A stretch of DNA of 64,000 nucleotides from Allokutzneria sp. A3M-2-11 16 (GTDB lineage Bacteria; Actinomycetota; Actinomycetes; Mycobacteriales; Pseudonocardiaceae). Under the pieces are notes generated by a model. That model saw only the letters and a list, made by a program, of their open reading frames with translations. It was not told the DNA's origin and made no database searches. The stretch covers positions 2,728,001 to 2,792,000 of the forward strand of contig NZ_JANAVO010000001.1 of assembly GCF_024213555.1 (NCBI RefSeq). The letters are read 5' to 3'. The position numbers were made by a program, and so were the translations under genes. This document shows, piece by piece, positions 1 to 9,216 of the stretch (its first letter is position 1; each line of letters starts with the position of its first letter).

Positions 1-18
1 GCAGGTGGGAGTGGTCGA

Positions 19-480
19 TCAGCTGACCCGCCTGGTCCACGGCGCGCGGAATCGGATCAGGAACGCGATGAGCAGGAGTGCGAGCAGCAGTGCGCCGCCG
101 TCGGTGATGATCGAGGGCAGCACCCCGGCGAAGCCGTAGAAGTCGACGGACGCGCGGAAGACCTCGGGCGGGATCGCGAAAACCCCCGCCGCCTGGGTCA
201 GGTTCACCGCGAGCGCGACCCAGAACACCCATTTCCGGCCGGTGAGCGCGAGCAGTCCGAGGGCGTTGCCGACGACGTAGACGCAGCCGATGATGCGGAA
301 TCCCATCAGGAAACCGGGCGCGTTGGCGGCGGCCTGTTCCGGGGTCTGACCGGCCAGGCGCATCGTGTGTTCGAGCATCTCCGCGTTGACGATGACGAAG
401 TTCTGCGGCGCGGTGCCGATCGTGAACACGACCGAGCACGCCACCACCAGCACCCGTAGCCGCCGGGTCCACGCAGTCAC
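19..480 (-). CDS. Small four-helix membrane protein
   Basis: A protein of 153 residues starting at the GTG at 480. It shows about four hydrophobic segments: one after the arginine-rich N-terminus, then around FRIIGCVYVVGNALGLLAL, KWVFWVALAVNLTQAAG and a C-terminal LLLALLLIAFLI stretch. I do not recognise a family with a known reaction; it resembles the small DUF-type membrane proteins often divergent to TetR genes. Its start overlaps the start region of the divergent TetR gene by roughly 59 bases, which is unusual and suggests either a later start for one gene or a past deletion between them. The start is therefore uncertain. Confidence 0.6.
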   Translation of the reverse strand: MTAWTRRLRVLVVACSVVFTIGTAPQNFVIVNAEMLEHTMRLAGQTPEQAAANAPGFLMGFRIIGCVYVVGNALGLLALTGRKWVFWVALAVNLTQAAGVFAIPPEVFRASVDFYGFAGVLPSIITDGGALLLALLLIAFLIRFRAPWTRRVS

Positions 481-1061
481 CGAGGCGGCGGTGGAACTGC
501 TGAACGAGGTGGGGCTGGCCGAGCTGACCACGCGTCGGCTGGCGGCCAAGCTCGGTGTCCGGTCGCCCACGCTCTACTGGCACGTGCGCAACAAGGCGGA
601 GCTGCTCGACCTGGTGGCCGAAGCCATCTGCGCGGACGCGTTCGACATCGACGAGACGCAGTCCTGGCGCGACCAACTCGCCGACGGACTGCGTCAGTTC
701 CGCGAGCTGTTGCTGCGCCATCGGGACGCCGCGGAGCTGCTGCGCGAGCGCCCGCCCCAAGAGCCGCGTCGGCTGGGGCAGAATCGACACCACGGTCCGC
801 ATCCTGCTCAGCGCCGGGTTCTCCGATGACGAGGTCGCGGGGATCGCCCGGCTACTCGCCGCGCACGTCCTCGCCTCGGCGCAGCCCGACGCGCGCACGG
901 CGGCGGGGTTGTCAGCGGAAGCCCTGGGCGATTTCCCGCATCTCCACCGCGTCGCGCCCGCCTACGCCCGACTGTCCGAACAGGACGTTTTCGAGCTCGG
1001 CGTCGAGATCATCCTGGACGGCCTCGGCAAAAGGCTCAGCCGGACAGCTTCTCCAGGATGA
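422..1061 (+). pseudogene. TetR-type regulator broken by a frameshift
   Basis: The first frame (GTG at 422) gives a clear TetR helix-turn-helix: EAAVELLNEVGLAELTTRRL followed by GVRSPTLYWHVRNKAELLDL, the pattern of the tetracycline-repressor class. After RHRDAAELLRERPP (about 750-760) this frame runs into unrelated arginine/proline-rich sequence and stops at 829. The expected C-terminal ligand-binding domain (IDTTVRILLSAGFSDDEVAG, then ARLLAAHVLAS) continues in another frame to 1061. A single-base indel between about 750 and 785 explains this. It is either a real inactivation or a sequencing error. The 3' end overlaps the convergent TetR gene by 26 bases. Confidence 0.7.
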
Positions 1062-1635
1062 GGCGGATCTGGGCGCCGTAGCGCTGCTCGAACTCCGGGG
1101 CGGTGGGGTCGATGCCGAAGAGCCGCTTGGTCACGTCGGGCATGACGATCGGGGCGCTGATCGCGGCCATCATCAGCAGCAGGACGGCGGCCGGGTCGAG
1201 GTCGGCGGCGAGCTCCTCGTCGTGCTGGCGGTCGCGGAGGTAGGCGAGGTCGGAGTCGATGGGTGACTCGTCGGGCGGGGTGTCCGAGCTGTCCAGGCCG
1301 CGCCAGACCATCAGCCTGATGCCACGCGGGTCGGCCAGGCTCTCCCGGAGGTAGCGGACGGCGAGGTCGGCCAGCGGCTGCTGCGGCGTGTTGAACGTGG
1401 CCTCGCGGTCCAGCCACGCCTGCTGGAGCTCGCGGTAGAGCCCCTCCTTGCCGCCGAAGTAGTAGTTGATCAGCTGCTTGTTGACGCCCGCCCTCGCGGC
1501 GATCTCGTGCACCCGCGCACCGGCGAAACCCTTGGCCGCGAACTCGTCGAAGGCGGCGGAGAGCAGCAGCCGCCGCGAGCGGTCCGCGTCCTGGCGCCGT
1601 TCGTCCGGGGTCGGCGCTCGCCTGGGTGTGGACAC
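1036..1635 (-). CDS. TetR/AcrR family transcriptional regulator
   Basis: A 199-residue one-domain repressor. The N-terminal helix-turn-helix spans about residues 22-67, with FDEFAAKGFAGARVHEIAAR and AGVNKQLINYYFGGKEGLYR matching the TetR signature. The remaining helices form a ligand pocket of unknown specificity. It is divergent from the NmrA-like oxidoreductase gene at 1720 with an 84-base gap, the usual layout for a repressor controlling its neighbour. The gap holds an imperfect dyad (GGTTGACT at 1683-1690 and AGTC at 1700-1703) that could be the operator. Confidence 0.88.
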   Translation of the reverse strand: MSTPRRAPTPDERRQDADRSRRLLLSAAFDEFAAKGFAGARVHEIAARAGVNKQLINYYFGGKEGLYRELQQAWLDREATFNTPQQPLADLAVRYLRESLADPRGIRLMVWRGLDSSDTPPDESPIDSDLAYLRDRQHDEELAADLDPAAVLLLMMAAISAPIVMPDVTKRLFGIDPTAPEFEQRYGAQIRLILEKLSG

Positions 1636-1719
1636 TGCTCCTCCTGGGTTTTCGAGGTGCGAAGGTTATCAGTCATCTATTTGGTTGACTTCGTCATCCA
1701 GTCGGTTGAAGCTGGGATC

Positions 1720-2556
1720 ATGACGATTCTGGTTACCGGAGCCACCGGCAACGTCGGTCGCAACGTGGTGGAACAGCTGCTGGCCGAGGGCGCGTCCGTG
1801 CGTGCGACGAGCCGCGACCCCGAGGAGGCGGGACTGCCGCCGGGCGTGGACGTGCACGCGGCGGACCTGGCCCGGCCGGAGACCTTCGCGGACGCACTGT
1901 CCGGAGTGGACAGTGTGTACCTGTTCCCCTCGCCGGACACGGCCGGTGAGTTCGCCAAGCTCGCCGAGGCCGCCGGAGTGCGGCGCGTTGTCGTGCTGTC
2001 TTCGTTGTCCGCCAAGGAAACCGGCGCTGAGAACGATGAGATCGGCAGGCGGCACGTCCTCGTCGAGCGCGCGATCGAAGCGTCCACTATGGACTGGACT
2101 TTCGTGCGACCGGGCTCGTTCGCGGCGAACACCTTGCAGTGGGCGCACAGCATCCGCGCCGAAAGTGTCGTGCGGGCTCCGTACGGCGACGCTCAGGTTG
2201 CGCCTGTGCACGAGAAGGACATCGCGGCCGTGGCGGTCCGCGCTCTGCTGGACGAGGGGCACGCGGGCAAGGCCTACGAGCTGACGGGCCCCGAGTCGAT
2301 CACGCAGCGGCAGCAGGTCGAGCTCATCGGCAAGGCCATCGGGCGGCCCGTGCGCTTCGAGGAGCAGACGCCCGAGCAGGCCCGCGAACTGATGTCGAAG
2401 TGGGCGCTGGTAGGGGTCATCGACTCGCTGCTGGGCTATCTCGGTGAAGCGGTCGGCCGGTCCGCCGAGATTTTCGACGTCACCGAGAAGATCACCGGAA
2501 GGCCAGCCAGCACATTTGCCGACTGGGCCGCCGCGCACGCCCGCGATTTCGCATGA
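1720..2556 (+). CDS. NmrA-like NAD(P)-binding oxidoreductase
   Basis: A 278-residue atypical short-chain dehydrogenase. It opens directly with the nucleotide-binding strand and loop MTILVTGATGNVGRNVVEQL (GxxGxxG pattern) and contains the DVHAADLARP and VVVLSSLSAK segments typical of the NmrA/YwnB group, which lack the canonical YxxxK catalytic pair. These proteins bind NAD(P) and reduce small substrates or act as redox sensors; the substrate is not evident. The ATG at 1720 was chosen because translation upstream would run into the divergent TetR promoter region. Probably controlled by that regulator. Confidence 0.85.
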   Translation: MTILVTGATGNVGRNVVEQLLAEGASVRATSRDPEEAGLPPGVDVHAADLARPETFADALSGVDSVYLFPSPDTAGEFAKLAEAAGVRRVVVLSSLSAKETGAENDEIGRRHVLVERAIEASTMDWTFVRPGSFAANTLQWAHSIRAESVVRAPYGDAQVAPVHEKDIAAVAVRALLDEGHAGKAYELTGPESITQRQQVELIGKAIGRPVRFEEQTPEQARELMSKWALVGVIDSLLGYLGEAVGRSAEIFDVTEKITGRPASTFADWAAAHARDFA

Positions 2557-2669
2557 GGGAAGGGAAAAGATAGGGGTTCGCGCCGGTCGGAGCGCTCACT
2601 AGCTTGGGTTTCCTGGGGCGTCTCATCCTGTTTCGGGGTGAGCGCGAAGGGTTGCCTGAGGGGGTAATC

Positions 2670-3671
2670 GTGAGAGCAGCACGACTGGCACTGCCCGCGG
2701 TCCTGGCCGCGGTGGCGGCCGTCGTCGTCGGGCCCGGGACGGCAGCGGCGGCCGAAGCGGCGTGCACGTGGAAGGCCACCGCCCTGCCGCTGCCCGCCGG
2801 GATGACGCAGGGACGCGCGATCGCCGCGGACAACCAGGGCGGCCACGCCGGGATCATGATGGGCAGCGGGCCGGAGCGTGTCGTGCTCTGGAAGCCGGAC
2901 GGGGTCGTCGACTACGGCCAGGTCCCGTTCGCGCCGTACCTGGTCACCGTCGCTGACGTGAACCGCTCCGGCACGGTGGTCGGCCACGGCCTGCGCACGA
3001 TGTACACCTACGGCCCGTTTCGATCTGTGGGGACGCGCATCGAGGCGCTGCCGGTGCCCGAGGGCACGTACTCCGCCACGGCCAAGGCGGTCAACGACCG
3101 CGGCGACATCGTTGGCCAGTACGTGCGGAAGCTGGGGGAGCGGGGCCGCGCGGTGATGTGGCCCGTCGACCGCCCCGGGCAGATGGTCGAGCTGACCGGG
3201 CTGCCGGGCACGGACACCATGGTGGCCAACGACATCGACGAGGACGGGACGGTCCTGGTCGACGTCGTCACGAGCAACGGCTCGCCGACCGGCTACCGCT
3301 GGCGCGACGGCGTCGCGACGAAGCTGGTCCCGCCGGTCGCGTCGAAGGACGTCTCCGGAGAGGCGATCTCGGCGGGCCGGGTGGTCGGCTGGATCAGCCC
3401 GGCGGACGGGTCCGGCCTCCGCGCGGTGCAGTGGGACGCGGCGGGCAAGGCCAGCCTCCTGCCGGACGGCCGCTCAGCGCAGAGCGTGAACCGGGACGGG
3501 CTCGCCGTCGGGGCCGGTGCCAGCACGGTGATCTGGCGCAACGGCAAGCTCGAAGCGAAGCTGCCGAGCAGCCCGCAGCTGTTCGCCGGGAAGGTCGGCG
3601 ACGACGGCGGTGTGCCCGTCTACACGCGCACGAACAACAAGGACACCCCGCTGGTCTACCGCTGCGGCTGA
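2670..3671 (+). CDS. Secreted HAF-repeat protein
   Basis: A 333-residue exported protein. The GTG at 2670 follows a G-rich ribosome site and gives a classic signal peptide (RAARLALPAVLAAVAAVVVG, cleavage near TAAAAEA). The mature part consists of repeats resembling the extracellular HAF family (ADVNRSGTVVGHG, AVNDRGDIVGQYV, NDIDEDGTVLVDV, SAGRVVGWISPADG), which fold as a beta-propeller-like domain of unknown function. It ends 19 bases before the convergent mannosyltransferase gene. Confidence 0.75.
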   Translation: MRAARLALPAVLAAVAAVVVGPGTAAAAEAACTWKATALPLPAGMTQGRAIAADNQGGHAGIMMGSGPERVVLWKPDGVVDYGQVPFAPYLVTVADVNRSGTVVGHGLRTMYTYGPFRSVGTRIEALPVPEGTYSATAKAVNDRGDIVGQYVRKLGERGRAVMWPVDRPGQMVELTGLPGTDTMVANDIDEDGTVLVDVVTSNGSPTGYRWRDGVATKLVPPVASKDVSGEAISAGRVVGWISPADGSGLRAVQWDAAGKASLLPDGRSAQSVNRDGLAVGAGASTVIWRNGKLEAKLPSSPQLFAGKVGDDGGVPVYTRTNNKDTPLVYRCG

Positions 3672-3690
3672 GGCCCGCTGCCCTCCTGGT

Positions 3691-5241
3691 TCACCGCCAG
3701 GAGGGCAGCCACAGCTCCGCGTTCCACCGCCACGGGGTGATCGAGTCGCCCACGAGCACCGGCCACAGCCAGGCGAAGTTCGCCACCACCAGCCCGACGT
3801 AGAGGGCGAGGACGAGCAGTCCGGTCCGCCGTCGCTCGAAGCCCGCGCGGGCCTTGCCCAGGATCTCGCCGAGCGCCATGGTCAGGCCGAGCACCAGGAA
3901 CGGCGCCATCGCGGTGGCGTAGAAGAAGTACATCTGCCGGTCGATGTCGAAGAACCACGGCACCCAGGCGGCCCCGTAGCCGACGAGCACGGCGGAGTAG
4001 CGCCAGTCCAGCCTGCTCAGCGCGCGCCAGATCGCCCAGCCGAGCATCGGGAACGCCAGCCACCACATCGCGGGCGTGCCGATGAGCATGACCGCGCCGA
4101 CGCAGTCCTGGCGGCCGCAGCCGGACGCGGTCGCGCCGGACTCGTAGTAGTAGAGCATCGGCCGCAGGCCCATCGGCCAGGTCCACGGCTTGGACTCCCA
4201 CGGGTGCGGGGTGGCCGGGGTGTGCAGGTTCGTGTGGAACCCGAGCACGTTGCTGTGGAAGTAGAGCAGCCCGCGCAGGTAGTCGGGCAGGAACGGCAGG
4301 AAGCCGTCCACGGTGAGCTTGATCGAGGCCGCCCAGCGGTCGGTGCCGGTCTCGCTGGCGAACCACGCCCACCAGGTGCCGAAGTAGACCAACGGCGGGA
4401 TGACAGCCAGCGCCCACAGCGCGGGCGCGAGGTCCCTGGCGATGGTGCCGAGCCACGGCCTGCGCACCCCGGCCGCCCGGCGCGCTGTGACATCCCAGAA
4501 CACGTTGAGCAGGCCGAACGCGACGATGAACCACACGCCGGACCACTTCACCCCGCAGCCGAGGCCGAGCAGCACTCCCGCCCCGAAGCGCCACCAGCGG
4601 AAGCCGAGCCGCGGGCCGAACGGGCTGTTGCCGACCCACCCCTCGGTCATCGCCACCGTCAGCCGGGCGCGGACCTGGTCGCGGTCGACCAGCAGGCAGG
4701 CGAAGGCGCCGACCACGAACACGGCCAGGAAGATGTCGAGCATCCCCACGCGCGAGGACACGTGGCTCACGCCGTCGGCGATCAGCAGCACCCCGGCGAC
4801 CCCGCCCAGCAGCGTGGAACGGGTCAGCCTGCGGGCGATGCGCACGACCAGCAGCACGCAGATCGTGCCGAACAGGGCCGAGGTGAACCGCCAGCCCCAG
4901 CCGTTGTACCCGAAGATCCACTCGCCGAGCGCGATCAGCTGCTTGCCCAGCGGGGGGTGCACCACCAGCTCGTAGCCGGGGTTGTCCTCGTAGCCGCCGT
5001 TGCGCAGCACCTGCCACGCCTGCGGCACGTAGTGCTTCTCGTCGAAGACCGGCGTGCCCTTGTCCGAGGGGTGGCCCAGGTTCCAGAACCGGACGATCCC
5101 GCCGATCAGCGCCAGGGTCAGCGCGACCGTCCAGCCGCGCAGGCGGTCGGCCGCCGGTGGCGGGCCGAACGGCTGCCACGGCTTGTCCTGCTGCACCTCG
5201 ACGGGGGGCGCGGCTTCCGCCGGCGCCGTCGCGATACTCAT
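3691..5241 (-). CDS. Dolichyl-phosphate-mannose-protein mannosyltransferase
   Basis: A 516-residue polytopic membrane enzyme of the GT39 family, similar in length to the actinobacterial protein O-mannosyltransferases (about 500-520). It transfers mannose from polyprenyl-phosphomannose to Ser/Thr of proteins exported through Sec. The first external loop carries the catalytic acidic motif (PVFDEKHYVPQAW), followed by HPPLGKQLIALGEWIFGYNG, both hallmarks of the family, and about ten hydrophobic helices follow. The ATG at 5241 with an upstream GAGAGAGG was preferred over longer readings that run into the rsmI promoter. Divergent from rsmI, as commonly seen in actinomycetes. Confidence 0.93.
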   Translation of the reverse strand: MSIATAPAEAAPPVEVQQDKPWQPFGPPPAADRLRGWTVALTLALIGGIVRFWNLGHPSDKGTPVFDEKHYVPQAWQVLRNGGYEDNPGYELVVHPPLGKQLIALGEWIFGYNGWGWRFTSALFGTICVLLVVRIARRLTRSTLLGGVAGVLLIADGVSHVSSRVGMLDIFLAVFVVGAFACLLVDRDQVRARLTVAMTEGWVGNSPFGPRLGFRWWRFGAGVLLGLGCGVKWSGVWFIVAFGLLNVFWDVTARRAAGVRRPWLGTIARDLAPALWALAVIPPLVYFGTWWAWFASETGTDRWAASIKLTVDGFLPFLPDYLRGLLYFHSNVLGFHTNLHTPATPHPWESKPWTWPMGLRPMLYYYESGATASGCGRQDCVGAVMLIGTPAMWWLAFPMLGWAIWRALSRLDWRYSAVLVGYGAAWVPWFFDIDRQMYFFYATAMAPFLVLGLTMALGEILGKARAGFERRRTGLLVLALYVGLVVANFAWLWPVLVGDSITPWRWNAELWLPSWR

Positions 5242-5332
5242 CAGGAGCGCACCTCTCTCCGCTGGTTCACCCGGACGATCGTAGACAGGGGCCGGGTGGC
5301 GGCGCTCGAACGCCGTGAAAGGGTCTACGTCC

Positions 5333-6190
5333 ATGCAGGTCGAATCGGGATCAGGGCGCTTGGTGCTGGCCGCGACGCCGCTGGGGGACTCCAGGGACGC
5401 GTCGCCGAAACTGGTCGCCGCGCTCGCCGAGTCCGAGGTGATCGCGGCCGAGGACACCAGGCGCACCAGGTCGCTGGCCGCGGCCCTGGACGTGCGGCCC
5501 GCGGGCAAGGTCGTCAGCTTCTACGACGCCGTGGAGAACTCCCGGCTGCCGATGCTGCTCGACGCCCTCCGCGCCGGTTCGACGGTGCTGTTGGTGACCG
5601 ACGCGGGCATGCCGAGCGTGTCCGATCCGGGCTACCGGCTCGTCGCCGCCTGCGCCGCCGAGGGCATCACGGTGACCTGCCTGCCCGGCCCCTCCGCCGT
5701 GACCACCGCGCTGGCCGTGTCCGGGGTGCCGTGCGAGCGCTTCTGCTTCGAGGGCTTCCCGCCGCGCAAGACCGGTGACCGGAAGCGCTGGCTGACCGCG
5801 CTGCGCACCGAGCAGCGGGCGGTGGTGTTCTTCGAGGCGCCGCACCGGCTCGCCGCCAGTCTCGCCGACGCGGCGGAAGTGCTTGGTGCGGAACGGAAAG
5901 CGGCGGTGTGCCGCGAGCTGACCAAGCAGTACGAGGAGGTTCGCCGGGGCGGGCTCGGCGAGCTGGCGGAATGGGCCGAGGCGGGCGTGCGCGGGGAGAT
6001 CACCGTCGTGCTCGCCGGGGCCGCGGCGGACGAGTCGGCGGTGACCGACGTGCACGCGCTCGTACCCGCCGTCGAAGAGCGGGTTGCCGGGGGAGAGCGG
6101 CTGAAGGAGGCGACCGCTGCTGTGGCCGCCTCCTCCGGGATCAGCCGGAAGGCGCTTTACGACGCCGTCCTGGCTCAGAGGCAGGCTTGA
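5333..6190 (+). CDS. rsmI: 16S rRNA (cytidine1402-2'-O)-methyltransferase
   Basis: A 285-residue tetrapyrrole-methylase-fold enzyme that 2'-O-methylates C1402 in the 16S rRNA P site using S-adenosylmethionine. Recognised from LVLAATPLGD at the N-terminus, AAEDTRRTRSL, VTDAGMPSVSDPGYRLV, CLPGPSAVTTALAVSG and FEGFPPRK. The ATG at 5333 is used; a GTG at 5315 is an in-frame alternative. Divergent from the mannosyltransferase. Its last 16 bases overlap the convergent lipoprotein gene. Confidence 0.95.
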   Translation: MQVESGSGRLVLAATPLGDSRDASPKLVAALAESEVIAAEDTRRTRSLAAALDVRPAGKVVSFYDAVENSRLPMLLDALRAGSTVLLVTDAGMPSVSDPGYRLVAACAAEGITVTCLPGPSAVTTALAVSGVPCERFCFEGFPPRKTGDRKRWLTALRTEQRAVVFFEAPHRLAASLADAAEVLGAERKAAVCRELTKQYEEVRRGGLGELAEWAEAGVRGEITVVLAGAAADESAVTDVHALVPAVEERVAGGERLKEATAAVAASSGISRKALYDAVLAQRQA

Positions 6191-6537
6191 CGGAGCGCGT
6201 CAAGCTGCTTGACCTTGGTCTCGATCCACTTCGGCAGGTTGGCCGCGTCCTCCACCCGCTGCTTCGCCATGTCCACGTAGGAGTTGCCCAGGGTGGTGAT
6301 GGCGCCGCTGACGTCGCCGTCTCCGACGTTCTTGGCCAGCTCGTGCAGCTTGTTGCCGGTCTCCTGGGTCTCCTTCTGGGCCTTCTCGCCGTCCTTGGGG
6401 TCCGGTGTGAACGTGGCGAGCGCCAGTGCCTCCGTGCACACCTTCGCCTTGGAGCCCGCCTCCTGGATCTGCGAGCACCCGCCCAGCGTGATCAGCAGGG
6501 GCAGCACGGCGATCGCCAAGCGACGCGTCGTGGACAT
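6175..6537 (-). CDS. Small lipoprotein
   Basis: A 120-residue protein with a lipoprotein signal: STTRRLAIAVLPLLITLGGC, a lipobox ending in LGGC with Cys21 as the acylation site. The mature part is charged and helical (KDGEKAQKETQETGNKLHEL) with no recognised enzymatic motif. Start ATG at 6537 preceded by AGGAGGAG. It lies between the convergent rsmI gene and the ABC transporter operon on the same strand. Probably surface anchored; function unknown. Confidence 0.78.
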   Translation of the reverse strand: MSTTRRLAIAVLPLLITLGGCSQIQEAGSKAKVCTEALALATFTPDPKDGEKAQKETQETGNKLHELAKNVGDGDVSGAITTLGNSYVDMAKQRVEDAANLPKWIETKVKQLDALRQACL

Positions 6538-6578
6538 GGACTCCTCCTCGAAGCGGGGGTTCTCCACCCCGAGGTTAT

Positions 6579-7568
6579 TCACAAATCGGTCATCGCGTCA
6601 GGGACTGTCGTACGTTTGTACAGACGCCTGATCAACTCCTCGATCTCCGGCTCGGCCACGGACACGTCGTGCACGGCCACCCGATCGACAAGTGCCGAGA
6701 TCAGCGCCGCCGCGGTGGTGTCCGAACGCCCGAAGACCAGGTGCTGGCGGAGCCCGTCGAGCTCCGTGCGCACCTCGCGGACGCCGGGGAGCCCGGTCAG
6801 CGGCGGGTGCGGCTCGGTCAGGTCCACGACCAGGGTCCGCTCGGTGACGACCTCGGCGCGCAGCTCGGCCAGCGGCCCGTCCGCGAGCACCCGGCCGTGG
6901 TCGATCACCATCAGCCGCCCGCACAGCCGCTCGATGTCGTCGAGGTCGTGCGTGGTCAGCAGCAGCGTGGTCCCGCGCTGGTTGAGGTCGGCGAGGAACG
7001 CGCGCAGGCGCTCCTTGGACTCCAGGTCCAGCCCGATCGTCGGCTCGTCCAGCACCAGCAGCTCCGGATCGTGCAGCAACGCCGCGGTGACCTCGCCGCG
7101 CATGCGTTGGCCGAGCGAGAGCTGGCGCACCGGCGTCGCCAGGAACGGCGTCAGCTCCAGCAGCTCCACGCACTCGTCCAGCCGCTCCTGGTAGCTGTCC
7201 TTCGGCACGCGGAAGATCGAGCGCAGCAGCTCGAAGCTCTCCGAGAGCGGCAGGTCCCACCACAGCTGGCTGCGCTGCCCGAAGACCACGCCGATGCGCG
7301 CGGCCAGTGCGCGCCGGTCCTTCGCCGGGTCGAGGCCGCAGACCGTGGCGCCGCCCGAGGACGGCGTCAGGATTCCGGTCAGCATCTTGATCGTCGTGGA
7401 CTTGCCCGCGCCGTTGGGGCCGACGTAGCCGACCGCCTCGCCCCGCTGCACGGTGAAGCTCACCGCGTCGACCGCGACCACCTCGGTGCGGCGCCTGCGC
7501 AGGAACCCGGCTCGGTGGGAGATGTGGAAGCTGCGGCGGAGCCGGTCCGCCACGATGAGCGCGCTCAT
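6579..7568 (-). CDS. ABC transporter ATP-binding protein
   Basis: A 329-residue ATPase with Walker A GPNGAGKST near residue 50, an LSLGQRMR signature, Walker B LLVLDEPTIGLD and a switch histidine in LLTTHDLDD. The C-terminal extension is of the kind seen in ABC-2 drug or polymer exporters. Start ATG at 7568 overlaps the stop of the upstream permease gene by four bases (ATGA), so it is translationally coupled. With the two permeases at 7565-9191 it forms a complete exporter; substrate unknown. Confidence 0.92.
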   Translation of the reverse strand: MSALIVADRLRRSFHISHRAGFLRRRRTEVVAVDAVSFTVQRGEAVGYVGPNGAGKSTTIKMLTGILTPSSGGATVCGLDPAKDRRALAARIGVVFGQRSQLWWDLPLSESFELLRSIFRVPKDSYQERLDECVELLELTPFLATPVRQLSLGQRMRGEVTAALLHDPELLVLDEPTIGLDLESKERLRAFLADLNQRGTTLLLTTHDLDDIERLCGRLMVIDHGRVLADGPLAELRAEVVTERTLVVDLTEPHPPLTGLPGVREVRTELDGLRQHLVFGRSDTTAAALISALVDRVAVHDVSVAEPEIEELIRRLYKRTTVPDAMTDL

Positions 7569-8362
7569 GATCCTGTTCCTTGGTAGTGGCGGACGGCGAA
7601 GCGCCAGACCAGCCCGGCCACCGCGACCGCCGCGACCGCGACCAGCGGCGAGCACCAGCTGAGGAATGCCGGTGCGCCAAGGGGATCGGGCCGGTCCAGC
7701 AGCGCGAGGGCGGGGTAGTAGGCGACGAACGCGCCCGGGATGACGAACGCGAGGAACCGCCGCAGCCACGGCGGGTAGACGGTGATCGGGTAGGAGGTGA
7801 ACATGTTGCTGCCGTAGGTGACCGTGTTGGCCAGCTCGCGCCCGTCCACGATCCAGAAGCAGACCGAGCACGCCACCACCCAGATCGCCCCGAAGATCAC
7901 CGCGCCGACCAGCGGCGCGGTGGCCGCGAGCAGCAGCTTGGGCCCGGTCCAGTGAATGTCCGAAGTGGACAGAACCGTGACGAGGACGGCCAGTGCCGCG
8001 ATGATCCGGCCGAGCCTGCGCAGCTGGATGTCGCCGGTCGCGACCTGCGCGAGCGTGCTCAGCGGTCGCAGCAGCAGCACGTCCAGCTGCCCGGTCCTGA
8101 TCAGCCGGGGCAGCTCGTCGAGCTGGCCGACGAAGAGGTCCGCGAGCCCGAAACCGACGCCCGCGATGCCGTACATGATCAGCACCTCGTGCATGGCGAA
8201 GCCGCCCATTTCCTTGGCGCGCCCGAACAACACGAGGATCACGACGAGCTCGCTCGCCTGGCCGACCATCTGCGCGGCGAAGTCCAGCAGGAACGACGTG
8301 CGGTAGGAGAGCTGGGCGCGGAAGCGCGAACCCAGGATGTCGAGGTAGACCCGGTCAGCCAC
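7565..8362 (-). CDS. ABC-2 type permease
   Basis: A 265-residue integral membrane protein with about six helices, including the motif-rich stretch GQLDVLLLRPLSTLAQVATG seen in the ABC-2 permease subfamily (DUF990-like), where paired permeases serve one ATPase. It overlaps the preceding permease gene by eight bases and the ATPase gene by four, so the three genes are one operon transcribed leftward. Confidence 0.9.
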   Translation of the reverse strand: MADRVYLDILGSRFRAQLSYRTSFLLDFAAQMVGQASELVVILVLFGRAKEMGGFAMHEVLIMYGIAGVGFGLADLFVGQLDELPRLIRTGQLDVLLLRPLSTLAQVATGDIQLRRLGRIIAALAVLVTVLSTSDIHWTGPKLLLAATAPLVGAVIFGAIWVVACSVCFWIVDGRELANTVTYGSNMFTSYPITVYPPWLRRFLAFVIPGAFVAYYPALALLDRPDPLGAPAFLSWCSPLVAVAAVAVAGLVWRFAVRHYQGTGS

Positions 8363-9191
8363 CCTGGACCACCAGCTTCCGCTCGGCGGCGCGCAGCGCG
8401 AGCTGGCCGATGACGAGCAGCCCGACCGTCCACAGTGCCTGGTGGGCCAGCAACGGCAGCGGGCTACCCCGTTCGACGAACACGTCGATCGTGTTCTGCA
8501 ACAAGGAGGGGAAGGGCGTCCACCACAGCGCGTCGTACGCCCAGTCCGGGAAGAACGCCAGCGGTACGGTCAGCCCCGAGAAGATGCCGCCGAGCAGCCC
8601 GTACATCGCGGTCACGCCGCGCGCGTCGAGCAGCCAGAACGCGCTGAGGCTGAGCAGGAAGCGGATCGCGAAGCTCATCGCGACCGCCAGGACGATGCTC
8701 AGCGCGAACAACGCCCAGGTGTGTTCCTGTTGGGGCCAGCGGAGATCGAAGAGCATCCCGCCGATCAGCATCGGCGGGACGAACCTGATCAGCATGGCGA
8801 AACCCGCCCGCCCGTAGTCCTCGGCCAGCAGGGCGAACTGGAGGTTCCACGGCCGGGCGAGATCGACCGCGACATCCCCGCTGCGGACGCGGTCGGCCAG
8901 CTCGTGCCCGCCCCAGAGGATGACGACGCCGAGCAGCCCCTGCCCGAGCCACACGTAGCTCGCGATGCTCGCCGCGTCGTAGCCCGCGACCTGCTGGCGG
9001 GATCCGAGCACGCTGAACAGGACCGCGATTCGCATGAGGCCGAAGGCGGTGTTGGTGGTCAGGGCCGCGACCGCGGCCGATCGGTAGGTGGAGTAGCGGT
9101 GGAATCCGGCGACGGCGAGGTGTGGATAACACCCGATCAACGCACGCACGAAGCTCCACGCTAGCCCCCGCCGCAACTCCTTTTTGGACAC
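8355..9191 (-). CDS. ABC-2 type permease
   Basis: A 278-residue membrane protein with about six helices and the loop SGDVAVDLARPWNLQFALLA, matching the partner permease of the DUF990-like pair. It is the first gene of the exporter operon. GTG at 9191 gives the full reading; an internal GTG 42 bases downstream (before RALIGCYPHLAVAG) is an alternative. An inverted repeat and a 30-bp repeat cluster lie immediately upstream. Confidence 0.88.
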   Translation of the reverse strand: MSKKELRRGLAWSFVRALIGCYPHLAVAGFHRYSTYRSAAVAALTTNTAFGLMRIAVLFSVLGSRQQVAGYDAASIASYVWLGQGLLGVVILWGGHELADRVRSGDVAVDLARPWNLQFALLAEDYGRAGFAMLIRFVPPMLIGGMLFDLRWPQQEHTWALFALSIVLAVAMSFAIRFLLSLSAFWLLDARGVTAMYGLLGGIFSGLTVPLAFFPDWAYDALWWTPFPSLLQNTIDVFVERGSPLPLLAHQALWTVGLLVIGQLALRAAERKLVVQGG

Positions 9192-9216
9192 ACAACCTCA
9201 CCCGACGCCGTCTTCT

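Noticed and set aside
3610-5778. Very long open frame on the plus strand through the mannosyltransferase locus
   Set aside because: Its product is low-complexity Arg/Pro/Gly/His-rich, typical of antisense frames in high-GC DNA; the minus-strand mannosyltransferase explains the region.
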